Assembly: GCA_015662475.1 (NCBI GenBank)
Contig: DQUB01000087.1
Location: 1 to 14,532 of the forward strand
DNA length: 14,532 nt
Reading direction: 5' to 3'
Source: Pyrodictium sp.
Lineage (GTDB): Archaea > Thermoproteota > Thermoprotei_A > Sulfolobales > Pyrodictiaceae
Position numbers and translations under genes: made by a program. Of this stretch, positions 1-6,332 are shown in pieces (position 1 is the stretch's first letter; each line of letters begins with the position of its first letter). Under the pieces are notes generated by a model. That model was not told the DNA's origin, searched no databases, and saw nothing but the letters and a program-made list of their open reading frames with translations.

Positions 1-146
1 ATGCTGCTTCACCCTTCAACCCACCATCCTTCATAAGACGGACCTGGGGAATTCTTCGCCGAATAGCACCCAACTGGTATGTTGAGAAGAAGGCTGGCAA
101 GAAAAACGCTGCTCAACGCTCACTACTCGACTACCTAAATTCGTAG
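1..146 (+). CDS. rnhB: Ribonuclease HII, C-terminal fragment (5' end outside window)
   Basis: The frame beginning at base 3 encodes 47 residues and stops at TAG 144-146. The segment NPPSFIRRTWGILRRI matches the C-terminal helix region of archaeal RNase HII, where family members read like FPPIVRRTWETVRKI. RNase HII cuts the RNA strand of RNA-DNA hybrids and at single ribonucleotides in DNA, in replication and repair. The last residues, QRSLLDYL, fit the PCNA-interacting (PIP) box pattern Q-x-x-h-x-x-aromatic-h, as expected for archaeal RNase HII tails, so the enzyme is probably tethered to the sliding clamp. The catalytic acidic residues lie upstream of the window and cannot be checked. The 3' end overlaps the opposing membrane-protein gene by 16 bases. 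Identification rests on a short tail recalled from the family, so it is good but not certain. Confidence 0.8.
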   Translation, partial: AASPFNPPSFIRRTWGILRRIAPNWYVEKKAGKKNAAQRSLLDYLNS

Positions 147-859
147 CCTCTCAACAATATATATGCTGCAGCAACTAGACTACTAACAATTGTTGATGCA
201 CCCGACAACAATATCACAGTATTAGCTTTAGATTTCAATTCGCCCATATCTACCACCACCGTACCGTCTACTCTAACGTACAATGCATTAGCTCGAATGC
301 TATGCTTTACACCATCTATTAGAAGTCTGCCTTCCTCATCGCATCCAAGCATACGCAGATCAATAGAAACTCCAACAACGCCTACCCTTCTATCTCCAAA
401 CTCTATCAATGCGTGTTTAAGAGCTTGAGCTGGCACATGTAGCATAAAATTTGTGGCGTCTAGCGTAACATTTGTCAATGTTAAATTCCTCAACCTCATA
501 ATACTGCTATAGATGTTTACTCCCGCTACAGCCAAACCTTCTACCAACAAGTTCCTCAACGTCAACATGTTATTTCTACAATCATAGTCTATGACGATGT
601 TGTTTAGAGGTTGAGCTGCAAGATCTATTACCATGAAGCTGCCAGGGATCATGAAGACTTCAGCAACCCCCACATCAACAGTTTTTAACGGTCCATGGTA
701 TACGAGAACCAGTCGCCCTGAAACAACAACGCTATCAACTTTACTTACCTCCACTTTAACTGTACATCCTCTAACCAAACTAGCATAAATTATCGTGGTA
801 ACTAGTGTAGAGAATGAGAACACGAGTAGCATCAACATGAAGAAAAGCACACGGTCCAA
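131..859 (-). CDS. Membrane protein with N- and C-terminal transmembrane segments, unknown function
   Basis: The product has 242 residues. Residues about 4-28 form a hydrophobic signal anchor, followed by a roughly 185-residue domain rich in beta-type hydrophobic alternation and probably outside the cell. A second membrane span lies at about 215-235, before the short tail RGYEFR. Only a few cysteines are present and I recognise no enzymatic motif. The TTG start at 859 is preferred because AGGTG (868-872) precedes it by 8 nt; ATG codons at residues 8 and 10 are alternatives. The gene is alone on its strand. Its leader contains a kink-turn RNA module (876-938) directly before the ribosome-binding site, transcribed from a TATA box at 967-972, so translation could be controlled through that RNA. 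Its 3' end overlaps rnhB tail-to-tail. I do not recognise the family. Confidence 0.72.
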   Translation of the reverse strand: MDRVLFFMLMLLVFSFSTLVTTIIYASLVRGCTVKVEVSKVDSVVVSGRLVLVYHGPLKTVDVGVAEVFMIPGSFMVIDLAAQPLNNIVIDYDCRNNMLTLRNLLVEGLAVAGVNIYSSIMRLRNLTLTNVTLDATNFMLHVPAQALKHALIEFGDRRVGVVGVSIDLRMLGCDEEGRLLIDGVKHSIRANALYVRVDGTVVVDMGELKSKANTVILLSGASTIVSSLVAAAYILLRGYEFR

Positions 860-867
860 CTTTTGAA

Positions 868-872
868 CACCT
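868..872 (-). promoter_or_regulatory. Ribosome-binding site deciding the TTG start at 859
   Basis: On the minus strand AGGTG lies 8 nt before the TTG at 859, matching the archaeal anti-Shine-Dalgarno. It begins only 3 nt after the kink-turn module ends, so folding of that RNA or binding of a protein to it could affect ribosome access. Confidence 0.5.
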
Positions 873-875
873 TGT

Positions 876-938
876 GGGCTCGGTTACGGCCACATACCCC
901 ATCTCCTGTCGGGTAAGCCCACCGTGTCCTCACAGCCC
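876..938 (-). ncRNA. Kink-turn RNA module A (C/D-like sRNA or mRNA leader element)
   Basis: Read on the minus strand, GGGC (938-935) pairs with GCCC (879-876). A UGU bulge, a GA facing a GA, and a GG/CC stem follow. This is a textbook kink-turn, the site bound by L7Ae. In box terms it holds a C-like GUGAGGA and a D-like CCGA, where G-C replaces the usual U-U pair. Inner stems ACGG/CCGT and TACCC/GGGTA (plus coordinates 886-889/922-925 and 895-899/911-915) can extend it into a rod. A TATA box at 967-972 would place the transcript start near 943, just outside the module. The kink-turn and closing stem are repeated exactly at 2480-2541. It could be a C/D guide sRNA, although its internal pairing argues against that, or a leader element of the gene starting at 859. 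Confidence 0.6.
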
Positions 939-966
939 TCCAGCATCTCCTACCACATTTCTCCTC

Positions 967-972
967 TTTAAA
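967..972 (-). promoter_or_regulatory. TATA box for kink-turn RNA A and the 131-859 gene
   Basis: The palindrome TTTAAA is centred near 969.5. A spacing of about 26 bp puts initiation near 943 on the minus strand, at the 5' edge of the kink-turn module. It could also fire on the plus strand (start near 996) toward the methyltransferase gene, leaving a leader of about 40 nt. Position and sequence are seen; activity is inferred. Confidence 0.5.
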
Positions 973-1035
973 GTGATGTAATACTCAAAGGCTTATTCGC
1001 CACGTAAGGTAAAACAACATCTGCATGGGGAGCGT

Positions 1036-2340
1036 TTGACCGATAAACGTGTGGAAGCATTGTTGGACTTTAGCGCACAGGTACTCTACGAGATCTTGAG
1101 ACGGCATTTAGGATTTGATAAAGCTTTTCAAGCAGCACTGCATTCTCCCAAAGCTGCTGCTACAAAATATGTGCCTCTTAAAATGCTCTACAAGGTTTCG
1201 AGAAGCGTTGTATCTGACTACTATTTGCTTCGCTATGCTGAAAGCTACATCTATGGGAGAAGAGGGGATAGTGCTAGAAGGCTTGTCCGTCTATGGCTGC
1301 TTCTTAGAGCCGATGAGGAGCTCTTTGGCCCGCTTTGGGATTCTGTACATAGATATCGTAAAAAGTTGTTGAAGAGTTTGCCTCGTAGAATTGAGAGTGT
1401 TGGAGAGCTTGTAGAGGGTATAGAAGATCCAGTTGAGCGCTTAGCTGTTGAACTCTCATATCCTAGATGGTTTGTAGAGGTGCTCGTACGTAAACTAGGC
1501 TTTAACGAGACACGAGAACTTCTTGAAAAGCTCAACGAGGAGAAATGGTGGATTAGAGTAAATACTTTGAAAACCGATGTTGATACAATAGTCGAGAAAC
1601 TCTATGAGAAAGGTGTTGTGGTGCGAAGAGACAAGGACCTAGAATACATGTTGGAAGTTGTGGACTATAGCGAACCTCTACACCATCTTGAAGAGATGTG
1701 GCGTGGCGAAATAGTCTTCCAAGACAAGGCATCGGCAATGGTTGTAGAAGCACTACACCCTTCAGAAAATGATAGGATATTAGATCTTGCAGCAGCACCT
1801 GGAATCAAAGCTAGTCTTGTTATGCAACTAACCGAGAATAAAGCAAGACTCGTTTTAGTCGATGTATCTTGGGAGCGTACACGTCGAATGGCACGCTTAC
1901 TCAAGCTATATGGCGTCGACATGTCCCGAGTAGATATCGTTGTTGCTGATTCGAGAGAGTGGAGGCCAAGAACCACCTTTGACAAAACACTATTAGATGC
2001 TCCCTGTACTAGCAGTGGTACAATCGGAAAAGATCCTGCAGTCAAAATACACCTTGAAGATGAATCGTGGGTTGCAAAATTCCCACAACTTCAACATGAA
2101 CTGTTAAAAGCAGCTCTACTAGTTGACACAGACGTTATAGTCTATGCCACTTGCAGTCTACTACCTTCAGAAGGCGAAGAACACTTTAAAGACCTCAAAC
2201 ATCTGCTTAGAGAACCACCAATACCAGGATCACCGGGCTATCCAGACTACCCCATCTCCCAACTTGTAAGGAGGTTCTTTCCACATAAACATTCGACACA
2301 AGGATTCTTCATTGCAAGCTTGTCGAAAGACAGCTACTAG
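1036..2340 (+). CDS. RsmB/NOP2-type RNA (cytosine-C5) methyltransferase
   Basis: This SAM-dependent enzyme methylates C5 of cytosine in rRNA or tRNA. Of 434 residues, about 1-120 are helical and resemble the NusB-like N-terminal extension of RsmB-type enzymes. Residues about 165-240 are the RNA-binding lead-in ending in IVFQDKASAM. Motif I is DLAAAPGIKAS (250-260), with Ile where the second Gly of PGGK normally sits. The acidic SAM-ribose motif is VLVDVSWERT. Motif IV is DAPCTSSG (321-328) with Cys324, and motif VI is ATCSLLPSEGEE (371-382) with Cys373, giving the two-cysteine mechanism of this family. The C-terminal FFPHKHSTQGFFIA (414-427) is also typical. The TTG start at 1036 has GGGGAG (1027-1032) close upstream; GTG 1051 is an alternative. 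I cannot tell the substrate position. The gene is flanked by two matching kink-turn RNAs. Confidence 0.9.
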   Translation: MTDKRVEALLDFSAQVLYEILRRHLGFDKAFQAALHSPKAAATKYVPLKMLYKVSRSVVSDYYLLRYAESYIYGRRGDSARRLVRLWLLLRADEELFGPLWDSVHRYRKKLLKSLPRRIESVGELVEGIEDPVERLAVELSYPRWFVEVLVRKLGFNETRELLEKLNEEKWWIRVNTLKTDVDTIVEKLYEKGVVVRRDKDLEYMLEVVDYSEPLHHLEEMWRGEIVFQDKASAMVVEALHPSENDRILDLAAAPGIKASLVMQLTENKARLVLVDVSWERTRRMARLLKLYGVDMSRVDIVVADSREWRPRTTFDKTLLDAPCTSSGTIGKDPAVKIHLEDESWVAKFPQLQHELLKAALLVDTDVIVYATCSLLPSEGEEHFKDLKHLLREPPIPGSPGYPDYPISQLVRRFFPHKHSTQGFFIASLSKDSY

Positions 2341-2363
2341 CCTCTAAAAACCGAAAACCTAAA

Positions 2364-2369
2364 TTTATA
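2364..2369 (+). promoter_or_regulatory. TATA box (with purine-rich BRE region) for a GC-rich RNA
   Basis: TTTATA sits in an AT-rich stretch just after the methyltransferase stop, preceded by purine-rich CGAAAA as expected near an archaeal TFB recognition element. About 26 bp downstream, base 2392 begins an abrupt run of GC-rich sequence, which fits a transcript start for a non-coding RNA. Confidence 0.55.
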
Positions 2370-2391
2370 GCATGAAAACGCAGAATATGAT

Positions 2392-2472
2392 GGTGCGGGG
2401 GTCAGGGGTCCCGGCGACACCGCCGAGCGCGGTGGGATGAACCGGGTTACGAATTGCACGTCTCACACTTTT
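2392..2472 (+). ncRNA. GC-rich structured RNA with kink-turn-like hairpin, type unknown
   Basis: Starting about 26 bp after a TATA box, this stretch is far richer in GC than its neighbours, a hallmark of structural RNA in thermophiles. Stem CCCGG/CCGGG (2410-2414/2442-2446) and stem CACCGC/GCGGTG (2418-2423/2429-2434) are separated by an internal loop that places GA (2416-2417) opposite GA (2439-2440), compatible with a kink-turn. GTGC near the 5' end can pair with GCAC (2456-2459). ACA at 2465-2467 is followed by a T tract (2469-2472) that could end transcription. Size, kink-turn above a possible pocket and a 3' ACA suggest an H/ACA-like pseudouridylation guide, but the pocket geometry is poor. 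No open reading frame, tRNA or SRP S-domain signature is present. The RNA may extend further 3'. Confidence 0.42.
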
Positions 2473-2479
2473 CCAACAC

Positions 2480-2541
2480 GGGCTCGGCCGCAGAGAAGAC
2501 GATCACAATTCACCTTCTCGATGCGGGCTTCCTCACAGCCC
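2480..2541 (-). ncRNA. Kink-turn RNA module B (second copy of the 876-938 design)
   Basis: On the minus strand GGGC (2541-2538), UGU bulge, GA, GG at the 5' side and CC, GA, GCCC (2487-2480) at the 3' side are identical to module A, and overall length is 62 against 63 nt, while the interior differs in sequence. Inside, CCGCA/TGCGG (plus 2488-2492/2522-2526) and GAGAAG/CTTCTC (2493-2498/2514-2519) make a hairpin with a 15-nt loop. Constant kink-turn plus variable stem is the mark of a real RNA family, and the GA pairs exist only on this strand. A weak TATA-like stretch (minus strand, about 2558-2567) is correctly spaced. It lies 65 bp after the stop of the minus-strand gene 2606-2962, so cotranscription is also possible. 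A plus-strand role as the second hairpin of the RNA from 2392 cannot be excluded. Confidence 0.5.
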
Positions 2542-2605
2542 AATCTAAGCATATAGGCTATTTGTAAGGAAAAAGTTGTTTGTCTCTAGAGATCGGAGTA
2601 GCCAT

Positions 2606-2962
2606 TTATAGTGCTAAGATGAAAGCTCCAAGAGCGATAAGGAATACCGATAACATGTCTATTAGCGTTGGTTGTGCCTCGCCAAAAAGCTTTGCAATGT
2701 AGGTGTAGAGTAGAAAGCTTGGCTGTGTTGCTACATAAACCAACTTTGCAGTCAACATGAATATGCCAAAAGATATCATCGTGTTGGCATACTGCTTTAT
2801 AACGCTAGGACTGTATATAGGTTCGCGAGATGTAACAGCTTGCAACTCTACATAGGCTTTAACAAAGTTTAACATTGGTGGCATTAACCCAACAACAATT
2901 ATCAAACTTGCAACAACAATTGGCTCCAACACCAGTTTTGTACGACTTACCACGATGCACAC
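2606..2962 (-). CDS. Small hydrophobic membrane protein, unknown function
   Basis: The product has 118 residues, or 115 if translation starts at the GTG at 2953, which has GGTG 6 nt upstream and is slightly preferred. Three hydrophobic helices are apparent: about residues 10-34, 60-80 and 100-118, the last running to the C-terminus. The loop between helices 1 and 2 contains the polar stretch VTSREPIYSPSVIKQYAN. There is no signal-peptidase or enzymatic motif. A strong TATA box (3013-3021) on the same strand gives the gene its own promoter with a leader of about 30-40 nt. It lies downstream of another small membrane gene on the same strand (3156-3494), with 193 bp between them. I do not recognise the family. 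Confidence 0.65.
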   Translation of the reverse strand: MCIVVSRTKLVLEPIVVASLIIVVGLMPPMLNFVKAYVELQAVTSREPIYSPSVIKQYANTMISFGIFMLTAKLVYVATQPSFLLYTYIAKLFGEAQPTLIDMLSVFLIALGAFILAL

Positions 2963-3012
2963 CAGATTCTAGACATGTAACCTCATAGAGAACAAAATAG
3001 ATTTTGTTTAAG

Positions 3013-3021
3013 CCTTTTATA
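3013..3021 (-). promoter_or_regulatory. Strong TATA box for the 2606-2962 gene
   Basis: On the minus strand this reads TATAAAAGG, a near-ideal archaeal TATA box. Initiation would be near 2991, about 30-40 nt before the candidate GTG starts. The rest of the 2963-3155 gap shows nothing else I can support. Confidence 0.6.
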
Positions 3022-3155
3022 CTGTAGACCTAAGCTAGAATGTCTTGGAGATGTTGAATACAGCCGAGACCGATATTCGAGGATGAGGAACAACACCTAG
3101 GCTGAAACCAAAACGTGCAAAACACTCGATGCTCAACTCTACAACCTACCAACCC

Positions 3156-3494
3156 TCAACTTTGGCTTTGCTGCTCTTTCTTCTGGTCTTTCACACCCTC
3201 TTTCTGCTGCTCTTTAAGCTCTGCTTCAAGTTTTTTCAACTCTTGCTCAATCTCCTTTTCTATTTCTTCGATAGGCTTAGGTGGTGGCGTTGTTGCTAGA
3301 GTATAGCCTATCCAAGCTAAAATTCCAAAGAGTGCTAGTATGGCTATAAAACCTGTAAGCTTCAACACGAATATATCTATGGTTGTACCCATAATGCTGA
3401 TTTGCGGGGGGAAGAAGACAAGCCATCCATAAATAATTATCACTATTATTGATACAATCAACAATAGTATTCCTATAATCTTGTCATTGACCAT
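3156..3494 (-). CDS. Two-span membrane protein with cytoplasmic coiled-coil tail
   Basis: From ATG 3494 the product has 112 residues. Two membrane helices lie at about 6-27 and 42-66, joined by a short loop with FFPPQISIMG. The second ends in GYTLATTPPPKPIEEI, followed from about residue 74 by a highly charged Glu/Lys/Gln helix that should form a coiled coil and ends in a Gln/Ser tail. I recall similar small proteins with an I-G-x-T-x-A-T-T-P-P-P stretch in Thermoprotei, without known function; the topology suggests a small scaffold or sensor. ATG 3494 is chosen over the upstream TTG at 3527 because it follows a purine-rich GAGGTC and because the shared TATA box at 3539-3546 would start transcription near 3517, downstream of that TTG. 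Confidence 0.7.
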   Translation of the reverse strand: MVNDKIIGILLLIVSIIVIIIYGWLVFFPPQISIMGTTIDIFVLKLTGFIAILALFGILAWIGYTLATTPPPKPIEEIEKEIEQELKKLEAELKEQQKEGVKDQKKEQQSQS

Positions 3495-3538
3495 TTCTTC
3501 TCGACCTCTACCCCTACCTTCCAGCAAGCAGAATAGTA

Positions 3539-3546
3539 TTTAAATT
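3539..3546. promoter_or_regulatory. Shared, nearly palindromic TATA box of a divergent promoter
   Basis: TTTAAATT within TATTTAAATT reads as a TATA box on both strands. On the plus strand, initiation about 23-26 bp on would fall at or next to GTG 3565, giving a leaderless DUF1611 transcript. On the minus strand it would start near 3517, giving a short leader for the gene starting at 3494. The two start codons are only 70 bp apart and no other TATA box is evident, so one box may serve both genes. Confidence 0.55.
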
Positions 3547-3564
3547 GTATTGTTTTTGTTGTAT

Positions 3565-4632
3565 GTGCGGACGGCAAACTTGAGCCGCATAAAAGCAGTT
3601 GTATATGCTCCTAACGCTCTAGGTAAAGGTTTGGGAAAGACGGCAAACGATCTAGTCATATACCGTGGTGGTGAGAGATTCGAGATTGTCGCAGTTGTAG
3701 ATCCTTCCTCTGCCGGTCGTGATGCTGGCGAAGTTGTTGGTGTAGGAAAACGTGGAATACCGGTTGTCTCTTCCCTAGACGAAGCACTATCCTACAAACC
3801 AAAAGCTCTAATTATTGGTGCTGCTACTGTTGGTGGCTATATTCCGCCAGGCTGGAAACAGGATATTATTAGAGCTCTAGAGCTTGGCCTCGATGTGTAC
3901 AACGGCTTACACCATTTCTTGTCCGAGGACCCTGAAGCCGTCAAAGCTGCTAGAAAAGGTGGTGCTAGGATATACGATGTTAGAAAGCCTGATAAGAGCA
4001 AGTTTAGGATTTGGGATGGAAGCGTGCTTAATGTTGATGCAAAACGTGTCCTAGTTGCTGGAACTGATTGTGAGGTTGGGAAAAACATTACAACAATGGA
4101 ACTGTATCTCGAGCTTAAGAGGAGGAGCATACGAGCATGCATGATTGGTACAGGTCAGACAATGCTGCTGTTAGGAGCTGAAGGCATGGTTGTCGACGCT
4201 GTTCCAAGCGATTTTGTTGCTGGTGTTGTCGAATACTATGTTGTTAAAGCAGCGGAGAAAGGCTGTGAGGTCATAGTAGTTGAAGGTCAGGCAAGTATAC
4301 TACATCCAGCGTATGGCCATGTTAGTCTAGGCATTCTTAGAGGTGTTTCTCCAACACATGTAGTACTTGCCCACACAGCACAGAGGTGGTTGAGAGCAGC
4401 ATTTGAAGAGAAGATGCCTCTTCACGATCCAAGCCTAGAGCTTAAAGCTATTGACTTGTTAAACCCCTACCCAGACTGGCGTCTAGCAGGTATAGCCATC
4501 GACACACACTTCCTAGACGAGGAGGATGCAAGGAGAGAGCTTCAATACTGGAGGCGCAGACTTGGAGTACCATCAACCGACCCTCTAAGGTTTGGCGTAA
4601 AAGAAATCGTTGATTGGATCATGGCTCGATAG
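3565..4632 (+). CDS. DUF1611 / DgcN-like P-loop protein
   Basis: The two-domain layout matches COG3367/DUF1611. The N-terminal part is a Rossmann-like domain (IKAVVYAP, then the DP in VVDPSSAGRD, then ALIIGAATVGG). The C-terminal P-loop domain carries VLVAGTDCEVGKNITT, whose GTDxxxGKxxTT is the family nucleotide-binding signature, followed by IGTGQT, VVEGQASILHPAYG and VLAHTAQRW. The only characterised relatives I know are bacterial DgcN proteins, reported to N-acetylate D-glutamate beside an amino-acid epimerase/racemase; no such partner is visible here, so the archaeal substrate is open. GTG 3565 is chosen because a TATA box at 3539-3546 would start transcription there; TTG 3550 would add 5 residues but lies too close to that box. 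The 3' end overlaps the opposing gene by 14 bp. Confidence 0.85.
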   Translation: MRTANLSRIKAVVYAPNALGKGLGKTANDLVIYRGGERFEIVAVVDPSSAGRDAGEVVGVGKRGIPVVSSLDEALSYKPKALIIGAATVGGYIPPGWKQDIIRALELGLDVYNGLHHFLSEDPEAVKAARKGGARIYDVRKPDKSKFRIWDGSVLNVDAKRVLVAGTDCEVGKNITTMELYLELKRRSIRACMIGTGQTMLLLGAEGMVVDAVPSDFVAGVVEYYVVKAAEKGCEVIVVEGQASILHPAYGHVSLGILRGVSPTHVVLAHTAQRWLRAAFEEKMPLHDPSLELKAIDLLNPYPDWRLAGIAIDTHFLDEEDARRELQYWRRRLGVPSTDPLRFGVKEIVDWIMAR

Positions 4633-5347
4633 CCGTCTCCTGAGCAAGCTGCTTTCTAACTTTAACACTTATCCATGGAGGTTCAAAGGGAAGCTTAACC
4701 TTCTCAATAATACTATCATCAACTCTTATAGACCCTTTAAGCATGAGCTTTACGAATATTTTAGAGGACATGTAAGCTGCTATTGGACGTTTAACGTTCA
4801 ATGCCGTTTCAACAAGATTTCTAACAAGCTTATACACAATCTTTACATCTGACAGTGTATCAGCATACATGACAAAACCCTTCAGCTCCCTTTTTATCTT
4901 CTCAGCAAATCTCAGCAAAACACTTGTTGGAAATATCACGTATATAACACTCTTCGACTTAGCTGCACAAGGTTCACCATACCATGCCGCATAGTGGAGA
5001 AGATATATTGGTGGTTTTGAAGAGCTAAGAACATGGCCTAACTGGACAAGTTGAAGACCTGCAGTACTTCTAACAGGGTAAACCAATACTATGGCTTCCT
5101 TTGATTTAACCTCGTGCACAACTGTTTCAAGCCACTTGTACACCTTTTCAGCATCTTTTACACCAACTTCGCCTTTGAAAAGGATTAGTGAGCGAATTGC
5201 CAAGATTAGTGGAACCGCAATTATGGAAGAGATTGTGGCAAGAGCTAGACTTAATGCTGGTGATGCTGACATATTGTAAACCAATGCAAATACAAACAGA
5301 AATATGAGTATGCCACCTACATCGGGTCTAGGTACTAGTATTACCAC
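4619..5347 (-). CDS. Membrane-anchored protein, third gene of the ATPase-NurA operon
   Basis: The product has 242 residues. Two hydrophobic helices lie at about 9-28 and 31-57 near the N-terminus; the remaining 180 or so residues form a soluble domain of alternating strands and helices (EAIVLVYPVRS, PPIYLLHYAAWYG, SVIYVIFPTS, GFVMYADTLSD). Orientation cannot be proven, but positive charge after the second helix puts the soluble domain in the cytoplasm. No catalytic motif is recognised. The GTG start at 5347 has GGTGAT immediately upstream and lies 9 nt after the stop of the NurA-like gene, so the two are surely cotranscribed. This context suggests it anchors or regulates the nuclease-ATPase at the membrane. 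Its stop lies within the 3' end of the DUF1611 gene on the other strand. Confidence 0.72.
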   Translation of the reverse strand: MVILVPRPDVGGILIFLFVFALVYNMSASPALSLALATISSIIAVPLILAIRSLILFKGEVGVKDAEKVYKWLETVVHEVKSKEAIVLVYPVRSTAGLQLVQLGHVLSSSKPPIYLLHYAAWYGEPCAAKSKSVIYVIFPTSVLLRFAEKIKRELKGFVMYADTLSDVKIVYKLVRNLVETALNVKRPIAAYMSSKIFVKLMLKGSIRVDDSIIEKVKLPFEPPWISVKVRKQLAQETAIEP

Positions 5348-5356
5348 ATCACCAAT

Positions 5357-6319
5357 CTACTCTAATATTAGCTGTACAAATTTAAAGTGTTTACCTTTGA
5401 AATGGTCTATAAGTCGTGTAACAGCATATCTGGAAAGTGTGTCTAATGCTTCAACACCGATATTGGCGAGCTTATGGGCGCAGAGAACTGGAAGTGGGTG
5501 TTCAAGTCCACGAGGTGTTGTTGAGCACAAAATTTCCACAGTTTTAGAGAGTGAGGTGGCATGTTCTACGCCACGAGCTCTTCGCCACCAAGGCAGCATA
5601 ATGAATGATATGCTTAATCTCCCCATTTTCTCCTTGTAGATATCGTAGATTGGACCGTCAAGCTCTATAGGGCCTAGAACTCCAACACTATTGCTGTTAT
5701 CGTTTATAGCCATTGAAAGAATTATTGTTGCTATTTCTTCGTCCACATACCCCTCTGGCACAAACTTCGAAGAGAGATGGCAGCTTCTAGGCCTCTTGAC
5801 ATAGCCTATCAACCTACTAGCACTCTTTCCTAGAATCTCGGCTCTCCACTCATGATAGAACGCGTATTCCTTAAGCGTTAGCTGGCTTGTTGGCTGTTTG
5901 GGAGGATCAACTATTGGTCCGTCAAGCAATGTAATAGCTTTTGATGCCATCTTAGATGCATATTCTGCTTCAACAGCCATCATTTTATACTCCACATACT
6001 CTCTTGTATCTTCACTTGCAAGATCCTCCACTACAACAACATCCTCGCCAATCTCCACCACTCTACAACTTAGCCCGTCAACGCTAACCACACGATACAC
6101 GTATACAGACCTGCCAAAAATGCTAAAAAGTTTTGCAAAGAAGCCATCTACGCCATAGACACTCAACCCTTTTTGCACACGTATAGGGAGGATGTGGAGA
6201 AGATTTTCTTTTTCAAGCTCTCTTATAAGAGCCTTAGCTCTATCCAATAGCTTTTGAAGACGGGAAGCCTCCTCTAACACAACGTCTTTAAGTCTTGATA
6301 GTAGATTGCTAGTACCCAT
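5357..6319 (-). CDS. NurA-like nuclease
   Basis: NurA is an RNase H-fold nuclease that resects DNA 5' ends, normally with the HerA translocase. In this 320-residue protein, after a helical N-terminus, YGVDGFFAK has Asp58 in the NurA 'VDGS' position. Glu117 lies in the MMAVEAEYA helix, LLDGPIVDPP gives Asp133, GYVKRPRS gives Lys175, and EHPLPVLCAHKLANI gives His282. This order and spacing follow Sulfolobus NurA (Asp58, Glu114, Asp131, Tyr291, His299 as I recall); the Tyr position is His274 here. ATG 6319 is chosen because GAGGAAGGAG (6323-6332) precedes it and it starts 11 nt after the ATPase stop; an upstream TTG at 6379 would overlap that gene. The partner upstream is a giant AAA+ ATPase, not HerA, so the complex is probably different. 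The 41-residue lead helix may be its docking surface. Confidence 0.8.
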   Translation of the reverse strand: MGTSNLLSRLKDVVLEEASRLQKLLDRAKALIRELEKENLLHILPIRVQKGLSVYGVDGFFAKLFSIFGRSVYVYRVVSVDGLSCRVVEIGEDVVVVEDLASEDTREYVEYKMMAVEAEYASKMASKAITLLDGPIVDPPKQPTSQLTLKEYAFYHEWRAEILGKSASRLIGYVKRPRSCHLSSKFVPEGYVDEEIATIILSMAINDNSNSVGVLGPIELDGPIYDIYKEKMGRLSISFIMLPWWRRARGVEHATSLSKTVEILCSTTPRGLEHPLPVLCAHKLANIGVEALDTLSRYAVTRLIDHFKGKHFKFVQLILE

Positions 6320-6322
6320 CAA

Positions 6323-6332
6323 CTCCTTCCTC
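6323..6332 (-). promoter_or_regulatory. Ribosome-binding site fixing the NurA-like start at 6319
   Basis: On the minus strand GAGGAAGGAG spans the end of the ATPase reading frame (stop TGA at 6331-6333) and precedes ATG 6319. It supports a coupled start at 6319 rather than at TTG 6379. Confidence 0.6.

Noticed and set aside
876..938. H/ACA guide RNA (ACA follows the closing stem on the minus strand)
   Set aside because: The ACA is well placed, but the kink-turn sits at the base rather than in the upper stem and there is no internal pocket of usual size; module B lacks the ACA.
1665..2045. 126-residue reading frame antisense to the methyltransferase gene
   Set aside because: Its translation is a low-complexity shadow rich in Ser/Thr, and the plus-strand frame carries all methyltransferase motifs.
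2392..2541. SRP (7S) RNA
   Set aside because: Part of the 5' side recalls the Alu-domain wording of SRP RNA, but the segment is only about 150 nt and lacks the S-domain GGAAGG-type loop, while archaeal SRP RNA is about 300 nt.
2392..2541. tRNA, 5S rRNA or RNase P RNA
   Set aside because: There is no GGTTCGA T-arm, no 5S CGAACCCGGAAG-type region, and no GGAAAGTCC or ACAGAA RNase P core on either strand.
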